This document shows, piece after piece, positions 8,763 through 17,817 of a DNA stretch of 64,000 nucleotides. The position numbers and the translations under genes are program-made. Under the pieces are notes generated by a model. The model did not search any database, was not told where the DNA came from, and saw nothing but the letters and a program-made list of their open reading frames with translations. This DNA is from Dinoroseobacter shibae DFL 12 = DSM 16493 (lineage in GTDB: Bacteria > Pseudomonadota > Alphaproteobacteria > Rhodobacterales > Rhodobacteraceae): the NCBI RefSeq assembly GCF_000018145.1, contig NC_009956.1:62001-126000 (forward strand). The letters run 5' to 3'. Position 1 is the first letter of the stretch. Each line of letters begins with the position of its first letter.

Positions 8763-10700
8763 ATGACATCCTATATCATGACCGCCGCGCAACAGGCGCC
8801 GGATGGTGATGCCAAGGACCTGAAACAGGCTCTTCAAAAGGCTTTTGAGAGGCATGCGGGCCGTCTTCCCGCTGATGGATCAGAGGTGATGTCCTCGATC
8901 AACGCCTCGGTGGCGGTCCGGCTCTTTGCCTTGATGTACATGCGCGGTGTGCAGCATCGCCTGATGCCGGATAACGAGAGTGCGGTCCTGTGCGAGGCTT
9001 TGTGCAAGACGGTCTGCGAGGTCGAGATCACCGATAAGTTCGACGACATGTTCGTGTCGAACTTCGTGCTGGGGCTGATCGTGTTTCTCGATCTTGTGCA
9101 GGATGATTTGCACCCTGACACGCGGGCCGGCCTGGTTGCTAAGATCGCCGAATGCCGGGACTGGTTGTCCGAGGCGCGTCATCGCAAGGTATTCGGCACG
9201 CGCGAGACCGAGGGCACCTATGCCTGGAATCACTCCGCCTGCGCGGCGGCGGGCCTGGCGCTGAGCGTGATCTGGACCCGGGATAGCCAGGCGGACTGGA
9301 CCGACACAGACTTTCACGATGTGGATTTCGGGCTGCGCCGGATCGAAGACTATTTCCTGCACGGCATCCGCGAAACAGGGGTCCCCTATGAGGGGTTCTA
9401 TTACTGTGGCGCGGTGTTTCGGGTGCTTGGCCCCTTCGACATTCTGGTGCGCAAGGACGCCGAGGTAGAACGCCGCTATCGGCGCATCCGGGATCGTCAC
9501 AAGCGTAAGCTTGGCCAGTTGCTGGACTGGTACGAGAGTGGCACCATCGTCAACCAACGCGCGCTGCTCAGCTACAATCATTCGCTTTATGACGCTCACC
9601 CGGCGGTGAACGGTTTTCTGACCTTCTTTCGGTCCGAGTTCGAGGTAAAGGCGGGCCGCATGTGGTCTCGGCTGATGGCGAAAGGCACGTCCCTGCAATT
9701 CGTCGAGCGCAGCCGGGACTGGGGCGACAACACTCTGCACGAGGCTTTGTTGTTCCTGCATCCCAAAGGCTATTCAGCACCGCGTAACAAGGTGCAGACC
9801 CTTCTGTCGCGGACCGAAGGCTATGGGCTGCTGGTGTCGGAGGACGCCTCCAGCCGACTGTTCGTGAAGGCCAGCAAACTGCTGATCGGGCCGCATAACC
9901 AGTCTGATGCGGGCCATGTCAGTTGGGTCTGTAATGGTGATGCGGTGTTGATCGACGCCGGGCCGGGCCGCAAGGTGCGCGATGCGTCGAAGAAGTGGGC
10001 GGAGTATTCCAAGGGCACCTACCGGACCGAAGGCAGCGGCGCTTCGTCCTATGGCCATAACGCCGTGCTGATCGACGGGCGGGGGCAGTTGCCCTCTGGC
10101 GAGGGGGACGGCATCGAGGGGCGCCTAAGCTATGTCCGTCAAACCGAAGATTTCTGGTTGCTCGGGACCGATGCCAGGGCGGCCTACAATAAGGATGAGT
10201 ATAACCCCGTCCAGGTGGCCGATAGGCATGTGGCGTTTTCCAAGGCGGCGGGCGCCTATCTGATCCTGATCGACCGGGTGGTACCGCAGGCGCCGGGGAC
10301 CCATCGGTTCCAGCGGCTTCTGCAGTTTGCAGACCCCGCGCAGGTGGTTGAGGAGGATGGTCCCGGCCGAATGGCGGTGACCAGCGGGGGCACGGTCTAT
10401 GACCTGTGGACCCTGAGCCCGACCGGGCCCCTGAGCACGGTCTACGAGGAAGAGAAATTCCAGATGCCGATCAAGACCCGGGGCGTGCTGGCCCATGGGG
10501 TCGAGGCCGAGGACCTGTGGATGTATACGGTCCTCGCCGCCCGCGGGAGTGCCGGGGTGCCGACGGATGTGTCCCTGCGCCCGGCCGAGGACGCGGCCTT
10601 CGGGGCCGCGCTGCAGCTGGTGCTGGAGGGGGGCGACACCCGGCTCCTGGCCCTGTCGCGGACGACGGGGGAGCTTGAGCGGATTTCCGACGACGGCTGA
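8763..10700 (+). CDS. Heparinase II/III-like protein
   Basis: 645 residues. An N-terminal helical region (about 20-330) resembles the alpha/alpha toroid of alginate-lyase-fold proteins. The C-terminal beta-sheet domain carries the heparinase II/III-like signature HNQSDAGHVSW near residue 378, then VLIDAGPG and a later YGHNAVLIDG. Such enzymes cleave uronic-acid-containing polysaccharides by beta-elimination. There is no signal peptide, which is unusual for a polysaccharide lyase. It could act on lipid-linked or cytoplasmic intermediates, or be a non-lytic relative. Four bases after ugd, it makes most sense as part of synthesis or turnover of the same uronate-containing polymer. Codon use is somewhat less GC-rich than in ugd. 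Confidence 0.78.
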   Translation: MTSYIMTAAQQAPDGDAKDLKQALQKAFERHAGRLPADGSEVMSSINASVAVRLFALMYMRGVQHRLMPDNESAVLCEALCKTVCEVEITDKFDDMFVSNFVLGLIVFLDLVQDDLHPDTRAGLVAKIAECRDWLSEARHRKVFGTRETEGTYAWNHSACAAAGLALSVIWTRDSQADWTDTDFHDVDFGLRRIEDYFLHGIRETGVPYEGFYYCGAVFRVLGPFDILVRKDAEVERRYRRIRDRHKRKLGQLLDWYESGTIVNQRALLSYNHSLYDAHPAVNGFLTFFRSEFEVKAGRMWSRLMAKGTSLQFVERSRDWGDNTLHEALLFLHPKGYSAPRNKVQTLLSRTEGYGLLVSEDASSRLFVKASKLLIGPHNQSDAGHVSWVCNGDAVLIDAGPGRKVRDASKKWAEYSKGTYRTEGSGASSYGHNAVLIDGRGQLPSGEGDGIEGRLSYVRQTEDFWLLGTDARAAYNKDEYNPVQVADRHVAFSKAAGAYLILIDRVVPQAPGTHRFQRLLQFADPAQVVEEDGPGRMAVTSGGTVYDLWTLSPTGPLSTVYEEEKFQMPIKTRGVLAHGVEAEDLWMYTVLAARGSAGVPTDVSLRPAEDAAFGAALQLVLEGGDTRLLALSRTTGELERISDDG

Positions 10701-10754
10701 GGGGACGCGCCCCGTGGCCGCGCGTTTGGCTCCGGCCCCCCTGGGCCGTCACTC

Positions 10755-11885
10755 CTATGGGGTGACGGTCAACCGATGCGGGATCTCGTTGGCGTCGAAC
10801 CAGGCCACAAAGTCCCGGAAATAGTCTTTCTGCCGGGCATTGAAGGCGTCGAAATCGGCCTCGGCGAGGATCGCGTCCGGGTCGATCTTGGGCCGCGACA
10901 TGAAATCCTCGGCGGTGATGGTCGGAATGCCGGCAAAGCGGCCCATTTCCTCTGTCCGGTTGTCATGGGTGATCAGCACCCCCGGTGTTCCCGAGAGCAG
11001 CCCCACGATCACCCCGTGCAGGCGGCTGCCCAGCACCAGGTCATGATTCGCGCAATAGGCCATCCATTCGGGAATATTCGGGAAGGCCTGGATATGGCGT
11101 TCCAGGTAGGTTTTCAGAATCGCGCGGTCCGGCTCGTCGAACACGTAATGCAGGAAGTCCCAGCTGTCTTGGTCGTCCTCGGCGAGCTCGCCCAGATGGG
11201 CCTGCAGGAAGGGGCGTTCGTTCTGCACCACGTAGTCGCAGCCCCAGGCCATGGCCTGCAGGAGGGTGAACCGGGTCAGCTTGACCACCTTGCCTGGGGT
11301 CTTGGGGATGTCGAAGCGGTGCAGGGTGCCGTTGAGCGTGACCCGGCCGACCCGGCCGTCCCGGGGCAGGCGGGTGATCTCGGCGGGGTGGTCCCGGTGC
11401 CACAGCAGCGACGGGCAGCCGGTGACGGTGACATTCTGGATGCCGTAGTGGTTGAGCACCTCGGCGCTGAACGGGCCACGCACGGAGATCGAGTGGGACC
11501 GCTCGGAGACCACCTTGAGCAGCCGCAGCATGCCGGGCAGCAATTCGGGGATCTTGCCGCCGGAGCTCTGGGCGCCGATGCCGGTGATCGCCGCGGGCAC
11601 GTTCGCCTTTTCGATCTGGTCGGCCAGGCCGCCATAGTTCTGCTTGGGCTGAAGCCAGTTGGCCGCCGCGATGACGATCCCGTCGCATTCCGCGGCGATG
11701 GTCTTGAGGTCGAGCCGGCGAAAATCCCCGCGCGGGTGGGTCGTGGTGCGCACGATCCGGCGGACCGAGGAGCAGAACATGAAGTTGCCCAGGTTGTTGC
11801 CCGCGCATTGCAGGTACTCTTGCGTCTTGGGGAAGGGCGGGCCGGGGACCTCGGGGTAGAGGCTGGAAATATAGGGGTTCTTCAT
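10755..11885 (-). CDS. Polysaccharide pyruvyl transferase family protein (copy 1)
   Basis: 376 residues of the polysaccharide pyruvyl transferase family, which adds pyruvate ketals from phosphoenolpyruvate to sugars. Key segments are VIAAANWLQP, a SVRG...VTVTGCPSLL stretch, and GSRLHGVI near residue 290 followed by TPGVLITHDNRTEEM. ATG 11885 has an AAAGGA ribosome site. It converges on the heparinase-like gene; 54 bases lie between the two stops and no strong terminator was seen there. It heads away from the sulfotransferases in a minus-strand run. A second homologue at 19946-21121 shares many identical short strings, so this is a paralogous pair. Confidence 0.85.
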   Translation of the reverse strand: MKNPYISSLYPEVPGPPFPKTQEYLQCAGNNLGNFMFCSSVRRIVRTTTHPRGDFRRLDLKTIAAECDGIVIAAANWLQPKQNYGGLADQIEKANVPAAITGIGAQSSGGKIPELLPGMLRLLKVVSERSHSISVRGPFSAEVLNHYGIQNVTVTGCPSLLWHRDHPAEITRLPRDGRVGRVTLNGTLHRFDIPKTPGKVVKLTRFTLLQAMAWGCDYVVQNERPFLQAHLGELAEDDQDSWDFLHYVFDEPDRAILKTYLERHIQAFPNIPEWMAYCANHDLVLGSRLHGVIVGLLSGTPGVLITHDNRTEEMGRFAGIPTITAEDFMSRPKIDPDAILAEADFDAFNARQKDYFRDFVAWFDANEIPHRLTVTP

Positions 11886-11901
11886 GTCGGTCCTTTAGGT
11901 C

Positions 11902-12681
11902 TTACCCAAACTTCGGCATCTCGCGCCAGGCGCTGAGATCTAGGCCGGTGAGGTCTTCGGTCTTGGTGATGTCGTCCTGGAACATGGCGTGGATCTCGTG
12001 CAGCTCCTCGGGGGTGAAGACCGGTTTGACCTGGCCCGGCTCGGGGGTCTTGGCGATGGTCAGCACATCGTCCTCCCACACCAGCGGCAGGCCTGCGTTC
12101 ACCAGCTTGTCGGGGATATCCGTGGTCGGCGCCACGCCCAGGAAGTCGGTCGCGGCGGTGACGAATTTGCCTGGATCCTCGCGCAGCCAGTCGAAGTTGA
12201 GAAACAGGAAGTCCTCGCGCGGGTATTCCGCCAGCCAGCGTTTGATCGAGGGCGCATAAAGCCCCGTCATCAGCGGCGAGAAGGCGATGGGCATGGGCAC
12301 GGTTTCGGTGATCGTCTGCCCCGGCGCGTAGCGGTCACGGCGCCAGTTGTGGATGAAGAAGGAGACCGATTTCTCGGTCTGCTGGCGCAGGCAGACGATG
12401 AATTTCGGTCGGCCCGGCACGAAGCGTTTGATCTGGGGCAGGGCCTCGGGCCATTGCAGGTAGGTGGTCGAGCCCTCGCCGCGCCAGGGCTGGTCCTCGG
12501 CCTCGGCGAAATAATCCAGCAGGTAGGTGCGGTAGTCCTTCCTGGTCAGCCCGGGCTTGTGGAAGAACAGCAGCTCCTTGGGCTCGGAGAAGAAGATTTC
12601 CGGATGGTGGGAGAAGGCTTTGCCCAGGTAGGTGGTGCCGGCCTTCTGGGCGCCGAGGATAAACAGATTGGGGGCTTTCAT
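11902..12681 (-). CDS. Sulfotransferase family protein 1
   Basis: 259 residues with the PAPS-dependent sulfotransferase signature. The 5'-phosphosulfate loop is LGAQKAGTTYL near residues 9-19, and the 3'-phosphate-binding region is RQQTEKSVSFFIHNWR near residue 100. There is no signal peptide, so sulfate would be added in the cytosol to a lipid-linked or nucleotide-linked glycan. The start ATG 12681 has an AGGA site. The stop lies 16 bases before the pyruvyl transferase start, consistent with one transcript. Context suggests sulfation of the exopolysaccharide, although lipid or small-molecule acceptors cannot be excluded from sequence. Confidence 0.85.
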   Translation of the reverse strand: MKAPNLFILGAQKAGTTYLGKAFSHHPEIFFSEPKELLFFHKPGLTRKDYRTYLLDYFAEAEDQPWRGEGSTTYLQWPEALPQIKRFVPGRPKFIVCLRQQTEKSVSFFIHNWRRDRYAPGQTITETVPMPIAFSPLMTGLYAPSIKRWLAEYPREDFLFLNFDWLREDPGKFVTAATDFLGVAPTTDIPDKLVNAGLPLVWEDDVLTIAKTPEPGQVKPVFTPEELHEIHAMFQDDITKTEDLTGLDLSAWREMPKFG

Positions 12682-12803
12682 GCAGGTCCTGTCCTGGCGG
12701 TCTTGTTATGGTTTTGCCCGAATGGCGAGAGTTTGCGCCGCGACTGCGGCCCTTTACAAGGCCAAAAGCCCTTGTTCGGGCATGGGGACCGGGCGCGTGT
12801 CAT

Positions 12804-13793
12804 CTATTCCGCTGCCTGCGCCGCAAAGGCCCGCAGGTTCGAGAAGTCACAGCCGGTTCCGGCCTCCGCCTCGTCGATCAGCGCCGCCACCGGGATCTCG
12901 GTCACGGGGCGGACCTCGGTGGCGGGGAGCCGGCGGGCGATGTCCGCATAAGGGTCTTCGAGGCCAAGGCTCTCGAACAGGCCGGAAAGTTCGCGGTCGT
13001 TCCCCTGCAGGATCCGCGCCCGGTCCCGGGGGCCGATCATCGGCGTCGTGTCCTCCGCGAAAGCGTCGAACAGGGCCGTGCAGACCCGCCCGCGGTCGTC
13101 GGCGGGCCAGTCGGCCAGCTTGAGCAACCGCAGCAGCGCGATCGCCTTCGCCGGCTTGCTGCGGTTCGGACGCATTTTCGGGGGGATCCCGATTCCGCTG
13201 TGAATGCCGAGATCGCCCAGCAGGGTCACGAGCGGGTTGCCCGCCTCGTAGGCATGCACGCGCGGCGGCGTCTCCGGGAACACCCGGGCCCAGGTCAGCA
13301 GGTTGGTCCGGAACGCCATCTCCCGCGGCCAGAGGGTCCTGTCCGCGATCATGTCCTTGATCGAATGGGTGAAGACCTTCGTGAACTTCTTCATCCGTTC
13401 ATTGTGGTAGGACAGCAGAAAGTCGTCGGATCTGCGCACGAAGGCGATGATCGTCACGGGCAGGTCGCCGAGCGCGGTCCTGAGGGCCGCGATCGCACCC
13501 TCGGGACAGATGAAGAATTCCTCGCTGGACAGGATCCCGAACCGGGCCCGGGTGCCGTCGATCTCGGTGGTCAGGCTGTCCAGCTCCGCCGCCAGGTCGA
13601 TCGGCTCATGGGTTTGCGGGTTGTCCTCGCCCTGCATGGCGAAGGCCAAGCAGTGATGCCCCGCATAGAGCCGCGATGCCTCCAGGTAGACAAAATCATG
13701 GGCGGCCAGCGCGTGCGCGGACTTGCTCAGCACGTGCTGGATATAGGTCGTGCCAGTCTTGGGGGCGCCGATGTGGATGTAAAGCCGTTCCAC
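12804..13793 (-). CDS. Sulfotransferase-like protein 2
   Basis: 329 residues. The N-terminus IHIGAPKTGTTYIQ (about 6-19) is the PAPS-binding P-loop of sulfotransferases, and FVRRSDDFLLSYHNE near residue 120 fits the 3'-phosphate site. The rest is divergent from the first sulfotransferase, which suggests a different acceptor or position. It starts with GTG 13793 preceded by a strong GGAGG. The 122-base gap to the next gene (12682-12803) holds nothing recognised. It lies in the minus-strand group with two pyruvyl transferases and the large glycosyltransferase. Confidence 0.75.
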   Translation of the reverse strand: MERLYIHIGAPKTGTTYIQHVLSKSAHALAAHDFVYLEASRLYAGHHCLAFAMQGEDNPQTHEPIDLAAELDSLTTEIDGTRARFGILSSEEFFICPEGAIAALRTALGDLPVTIIAFVRRSDDFLLSYHNERMKKFTKVFTHSIKDMIADRTLWPREMAFRTNLLTWARVFPETPPRVHAYEAGNPLVTLLGDLGIHSGIGIPPKMRPNRSKPAKAIALLRLLKLADWPADDRGRVCTALFDAFAEDTTPMIGPRDRARILQGNDRELSGLFESLGLEDPYADIARRLPATEVRPVTEIPVAALIDEAEAGTGCDFSNLRAFAAQAAE

Positions 13794-13904
13794 CTCATCC
13801 TCCCTGCGCGGGCGGGACCGCCGGCCTCGGGGGTCTCAGGCGCGGGACCCGGACAAGCGGCTCTTTGCAAGGCCCTTCGCCGGCACATGCCGGGGTGGGC
13901 GGGC

Positions 13905-16900
13905 TCATTGCGTGTCTCCGGCGCGGGTATAGAGGCCGATCTCGATCCAGTCGAAGCGCAGCACCGCCGAGCAGGGGCGTTTGCGCCCCGCGGGCGTGAA
14001 GCCTGCCGCGGTGATCTCGGCCTCCAGCGTGTCGAGCGGGGTGGCGCCGGCCACGAAAAGCGTGGCCCCCGGCGCCAGCAGGCGCGCGGTCTCGGCCAGG
14101 GCCGCCCCGCGCAGGGCCACGTCATCCAGCACGTCGTTCAGGCAGGCCAGCTGCAGCGCGCCCGCGCGGTTGGGTAGGGTCTGGCCGCGGCTCAGGGGGT
14201 CCGTGAACGCCTCCAGGGGCAGCATCGGGCCCTGGAACTGGTCCGACCAGAAACCCTGCAGCGGCGCGGGCAGGTTCACCCCCAGCCCCGGCAGGCGGCG
14301 ATAGAGCAGGATGGTCTCGGCCAGCACCCGGTGCAGGCTGCGCGCGCGGCGGTCCGAGCCGCACCCGGCGCAGCGTGCCTCGGCATCGCCGCCCTCGAAG
14401 GCGGGCGCCTGGTGGCCGCACATGTTGCAGTGGCGCACCTCGCGCCGGGCGATCCGGTCGAGCCAGGGCAGATCGTCGAGATTGGGCGGATGCAACGCGC
14501 CGTGATGTTCGTCCACCCGCGCCTCCAGCCCGGGCCGGGTCTTGTTGAACAGCGCCATCAGCCCGGGCACCGTGCCAAGCTCCCAGCCGCAGCTTTCCAC
14601 GTAATAGGAAAACTCCACATCCGTGTAGCTGTGGGGGACCGCGTCGGAAAACCCGCCGATCTCGTCATAGGTGGCGCGCCGGATGACGAAGAACCCGCCC
14701 TGGACGTGAGAGAACGGCCGGTCGGGATTGTCGGCGGCAAAGCCCGGGTTGCGGAAATCCGGGAACAGCGCCACCCCCTCGGGGTAGTCGCGCCCGAAGA
14801 GATAGCTGGGCGAGTAGCACAGGGTGCCGGCCTGGCCCACCCGGGGGTGGGCGTCCATGTAGGTGACGAAGGATTTCTCCCAGCCGTGGCGGGTGGTCAT
14901 GCCTTCCTTGCCGCAGACATAGATCATGTAGTCGGAGTCGCCTTGGGCGATGCACTTGTTGGTGCCGGGGCCGACGAAGGCGTTCTCGCGGTTCAGGATC
15001 AGGGTGAAATTCGTGCGCGCCGCATAGACCGACAGCAGGTGCGCCAGCGCCGGCGGGTCCGAGCCATTGTCGCAGACAATGAGGTGGAAGGGCAGGTCGG
15101 TATATTCGTAGAGCCGCCGGATCACCTCGCGGGTCTGGGCGAGGTTGTTCCAGGACACGATCATCAGGTCGATGGTCTCGCCCGCCCAGAAGCGCAGGAG
15201 CGTGTTCACGAGATCCGGGCCGTTATGGTTGCGCCGCAGCAGGGCCTCGGCATCCTCGATCATCACCTGCACGGCGATCTCGGGCAGGGCGTAGAATTCG
15301 CGGATCTTGGCGGCCAGCGCCTCGGGGGTGGCATCTTCCGACAGCATGCCGGTGATCCCGTCGCGCACCAGGTCGGGAATGCCCGCGACGGGCGTGGTCA
15401 GAACCGGCAGGCCGGCGGCCATCGCCTCCATCAGGGTGGTGGGGATGCCGTCCATGTCCCCGTCCAGCGCGCGCACCGAGGGCACGGCGAACAGATCATG
15501 GGTGCGGAACACCTCCAGCAGCGCCGCGCGACCCTCCACGGGGCCGTGGATGGTGACATTGGTGATCTCCTGCTCGGCGATGATCTGGCGGTAGAGATCC
15601 TCCAGCGGGCCGTAGCCGTGGATATTGATGGTGATCCCGTCGTCTTCCAGCAGCTTGCCGGCGCGCACCAGCACCTCCAGCCCCTTCTTGTCGGCAAAGC
15701 GCGAGACCGCGGCAACGGATCGGGTGCGGCGGGCCGGCCGGTCGGGGATCTTGCCGCCCGAGAACAGCTCCGGGTCGATGCAGTTGGAATTGATGGTCAC
15801 CTTCTCGGGGCGCACGCCGCGGTCCACCAGGTATTGCCGGTGGAAGCGCGACAGGGTGAAGATCTGCCGGCAGAGGGGATCGGCGCTGATCTCGTCGATC
15901 CGGTTGGCCACCGCGTTGCGGTAGCGGAAGATGTCCTGGGCATGGGCGATGCAGGTGAAGGGGATGTTCGCGATGCGTGCCGCGGGCCAGACCATCTCGG
16001 TGACCGTGGGATAGACGAAATGGCCGTGGACCACGTCGCGCCCGGTCTCGGTGAGCCGCCGGGCCAGGTGGTCGGCATCGTGGACCTGCTCCCAGGTGAT
16101 GTCGAAATCCGGCGTGAAATCGGGGTAGGGGGAGTCCCGGCAAAACACCGTCACGTCGATGCCCTGCGCCTTGAGGATGCGCAACTCGTTGAGCACGAAG
16201 GTTTCCGAGGGCACCGGGAAGTGCCAGCAGAAATAGGCGACCTTGAGGGTGTCGCGTGGGATCTTCACCGGCAGGTCGCGCGCGCGCAGCACCATCTGCT
16301 CGGGGCGGTGGGCATCCCGGGCCAGCTCCTGCAGCAGCGGCGCATAGGCCGCCGCCATGGCCGCGTTATAGGCGGTGCGCCCAAAGGTGGTCTCGGCGTG
16401 GTCGGCCGCCCGCAGCCCGTCCACCAAGAGCCGTTTGCGGTCGCGGCCATAGGCCAGGACCTGGTCGGCCACGGCCTGGATGTCGCCGAAGGGGACCACT
16501 TGGCCGGTCTTGCTCGACACCACCAGTTCCGGCGGGGCGCCATGGTCATAGACGATGACCGGCCGGCCTGCGGCCATGGCCTCCAGCACGGTGCGCCCGA
16601 AGCTTTCCTGGAAATGCGACAGGCTGAGCACCAGGTCGAGCTCGGCCATGGCCTCGGCCGGGGTGTCGCGATAGCCCGCGACCCTGAGGCTGCGCGGCAG
16701 GGAGCCGTCGGCGATCCGGGCCTCGATCGCCTCGGTATGTTCGTGTTGCGGGCCGATCAGCAGGAATTCCGCGTCGGGCAGTTCGGCGGCCACCAGACGG
16801 GCGACCTCGGCAAAATCCGCCAGCCCCTTCTTGGGAACATTGGAGCTGACCATGCCGACCCGCAGGGGGGCTTCGGCCGGGGGCGGGGGCAGCGCCTGCA

Positions 16901-17813
16901 GCGCGGTCATGTCGGCGGTGTTGTAGACCACGGCGGAGCGGCGGGTTTCGGTGTCGAAACAGGCCGCGGTCGCCCGGGAATTGGCGATCATGACATCGCA
17001 ATTCTCCCAGAGCGCCGCGATGATCTCGTCGGCGCTGAGCCCGATGAGCTCCAGCAGCTTGGCATCGTGACGGATCAGCTCGCGCGCCTGCACCACGGCC
17101 GGCAGCCCCAGGCGCCGGGCCGCGATCAGTGGCTCGCGCAGCATGATCGTGTTGGCATGGACGATGTCGATACGTTCTTCCGTGATCACCCGGGCGAAGG
17201 TGGCGATGACGGTTTCGTCGGGCGCCGTGCCCGCCCGCCACCAGCCATAGGACAGCACGCTGACCGCACAGGCGCGGGCGCGCAGCAGCTCGATATAGGC
17301 CTTGTTGCGGGTGCTGGGCACGGCGACGATCACGTTGGCATCCATCGCCGCCAACCCGTCGAGCATGTCGAGCAGGCTGCGTTCGGAGCCGTAGAGCTGG
17401 TGGCCCACGATATGTGCCACCAGCAGCACGGTCGGGTGTCCCGGGCGGCGGGCCCGGTGGCCGGTCAGCCGTCTGAAGGGGGCGCTTGCCCCGGCGCTCT
17501 CGGCCAGGGGCGGTATGGTGAGCCCCGGCGCGCGGGCCTTGCGGCCCTCGGGGCGGCCGTAGCGGATGTAATGCAGCACCGGATTGTAATCGGCCCGGGC
17601 CACGTCCGCGTAATCGGCCCGGTAGGCGGCCGCATCGAAAGTCGGTCCGGGGCTGCGATTGAGCCGGGCGCCCAGCCACAGGAAATGCTCCAGCGGGTCC
17701 ATGCCCAGTTGCGCCACATCCGGGTATGTTTCCAGGTACCATGCCGGGTCGAAGAGCCCGGAGGCCTCCAGGTCCGTGCGGTCGCGCTGCATGCTGTCGG
17801 CGTTGGCGTTCAT
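13905..17813 (-). CDS. 1302-residue multi-domain glycosyltransferase (GT4-GT4-GT2 plus methyltransferase-like tail)
   Basis: A fusion of several modules. Residues ~15-100 hold two copies of a short FDPAWYLETYPDV-type module. Residues ~125-490 are a GT4 glycosyltransferase with an ESFGRTVLEAMAAGRP region near 405. Residues ~525-870 are a second GT4 unit with DGIPTTLMEAMAAGLPVL. Residues ~880-1100 are GT2-like (IDLMIVSWNN, VCDNGSD), but the usual acidic DxD area reads VCGKEGM. From ~1127 there is a CxxC...CxxC zinc-ribbon of the kind seen in front of methyltransferases, then a tail without an obvious SAM-binding glycine motif. It should assemble several sugars of the repeat unit at the inner face of the membrane. 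It starts five bases after the coiled-coil gene stop, so the two are coupled. Confidence 0.85.
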   Translation of the reverse strand: MNANADSMQRDRTDLEASGLFDPAWYLETYPDVAQLGMDPLEHFLWLGARLNRSPGPTFDAAAYRADYADVARADYNPVLHYIRYGRPEGRKARAPGLTIPPLAESAGASAPFRRLTGHRARRPGHPTVLLVAHIVGHQLYGSERSLLDMLDGLAAMDANVIVAVPSTRNKAYIELLRARACAVSVLSYGWWRAGTAPDETVIATFARVITEERIDIVHANTIMLREPLIAARRLGLPAVVQARELIRHDAKLLELIGLSADEIIAALWENCDVMIANSRATAACFDTETRRSAVVYNTADMTALQALPPPPAEAPLRVGMVSSNVPKKGLADFAEVARLVAAELPDAEFLLIGPQHEHTEAIEARIADGSLPRSLRVAGYRDTPAEAMAELDLVLSLSHFQESFGRTVLEAMAAGRPVIVYDHGAPPELVVSSKTGQVVPFGDIQAVADQVLAYGRDRKRLLVDGLRAADHAETTFGRTAYNAAMAAAYAPLLQELARDAHRPEQMVLRARDLPVKIPRDTLKVAYFCWHFPVPSETFVLNELRILKAQGIDVTVFCRDSPYPDFTPDFDITWEQVHDADHLARRLTETGRDVVHGHFVYPTVTEMVWPAARIANIPFTCIAHAQDIFRYRNAVANRIDEISADPLCRQIFTLSRFHRQYLVDRGVRPEKVTINSNCIDPELFSGGKIPDRPARRTRSVAAVSRFADKKGLEVLVRAGKLLEDDGITINIHGYGPLEDLYRQIIAEQEITNVTIHGPVEGRAALLEVFRTHDLFAVPSVRALDGDMDGIPTTLMEAMAAGLPVLTTPVAGIPDLVRDGITGMLSEDATPEALAAKIREFYALPEIAVQVMIEDAEALLRRNHNGPDLVNTLLRFWAGETIDLMIVSWNNLAQTREVIRRLYEYTDLPFHLIVCDNGSDPPALAHLLSVYAARTNFTLILNRENAFVGPGTNKCIAQGDSDYMIYVCGKEGMTTRHGWEKSFVTYMDAHPRVGQAGTLCYSPSYLFGRDYPEGVALFPDFRNPGFAADNPDRPFSHVQGGFFVIRRATYDEIGGFSDAVPHSYTDVEFSYYVESCGWELGTVPGLMALFNKTRPGLEARVDEHHGALHPPNLDDLPWLDRIARREVRHCNMCGHQAPAFEGGDAEARCAGCGSDRRARSLHRVLAETILLYRRLPGLGVNLPAPLQGFWSDQFQGPMLPLEAFTDPLSRGQTLPNRAGALQLACLNDVLDDVALRGAALAETARLLAPGATLFVAGATPLDTLEAEITAAGFTPAGRKRPCSAVLRFDWIEIGLYTRAGDTQ

Positions 17814-17817
17814 GGGC

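Noticed and set aside
10701-10754. Terminator between the convergent heparinase-like and pyruvyl transferase genes
   Set aside because: Only 4-5 bp dyads were found; not enough to call.
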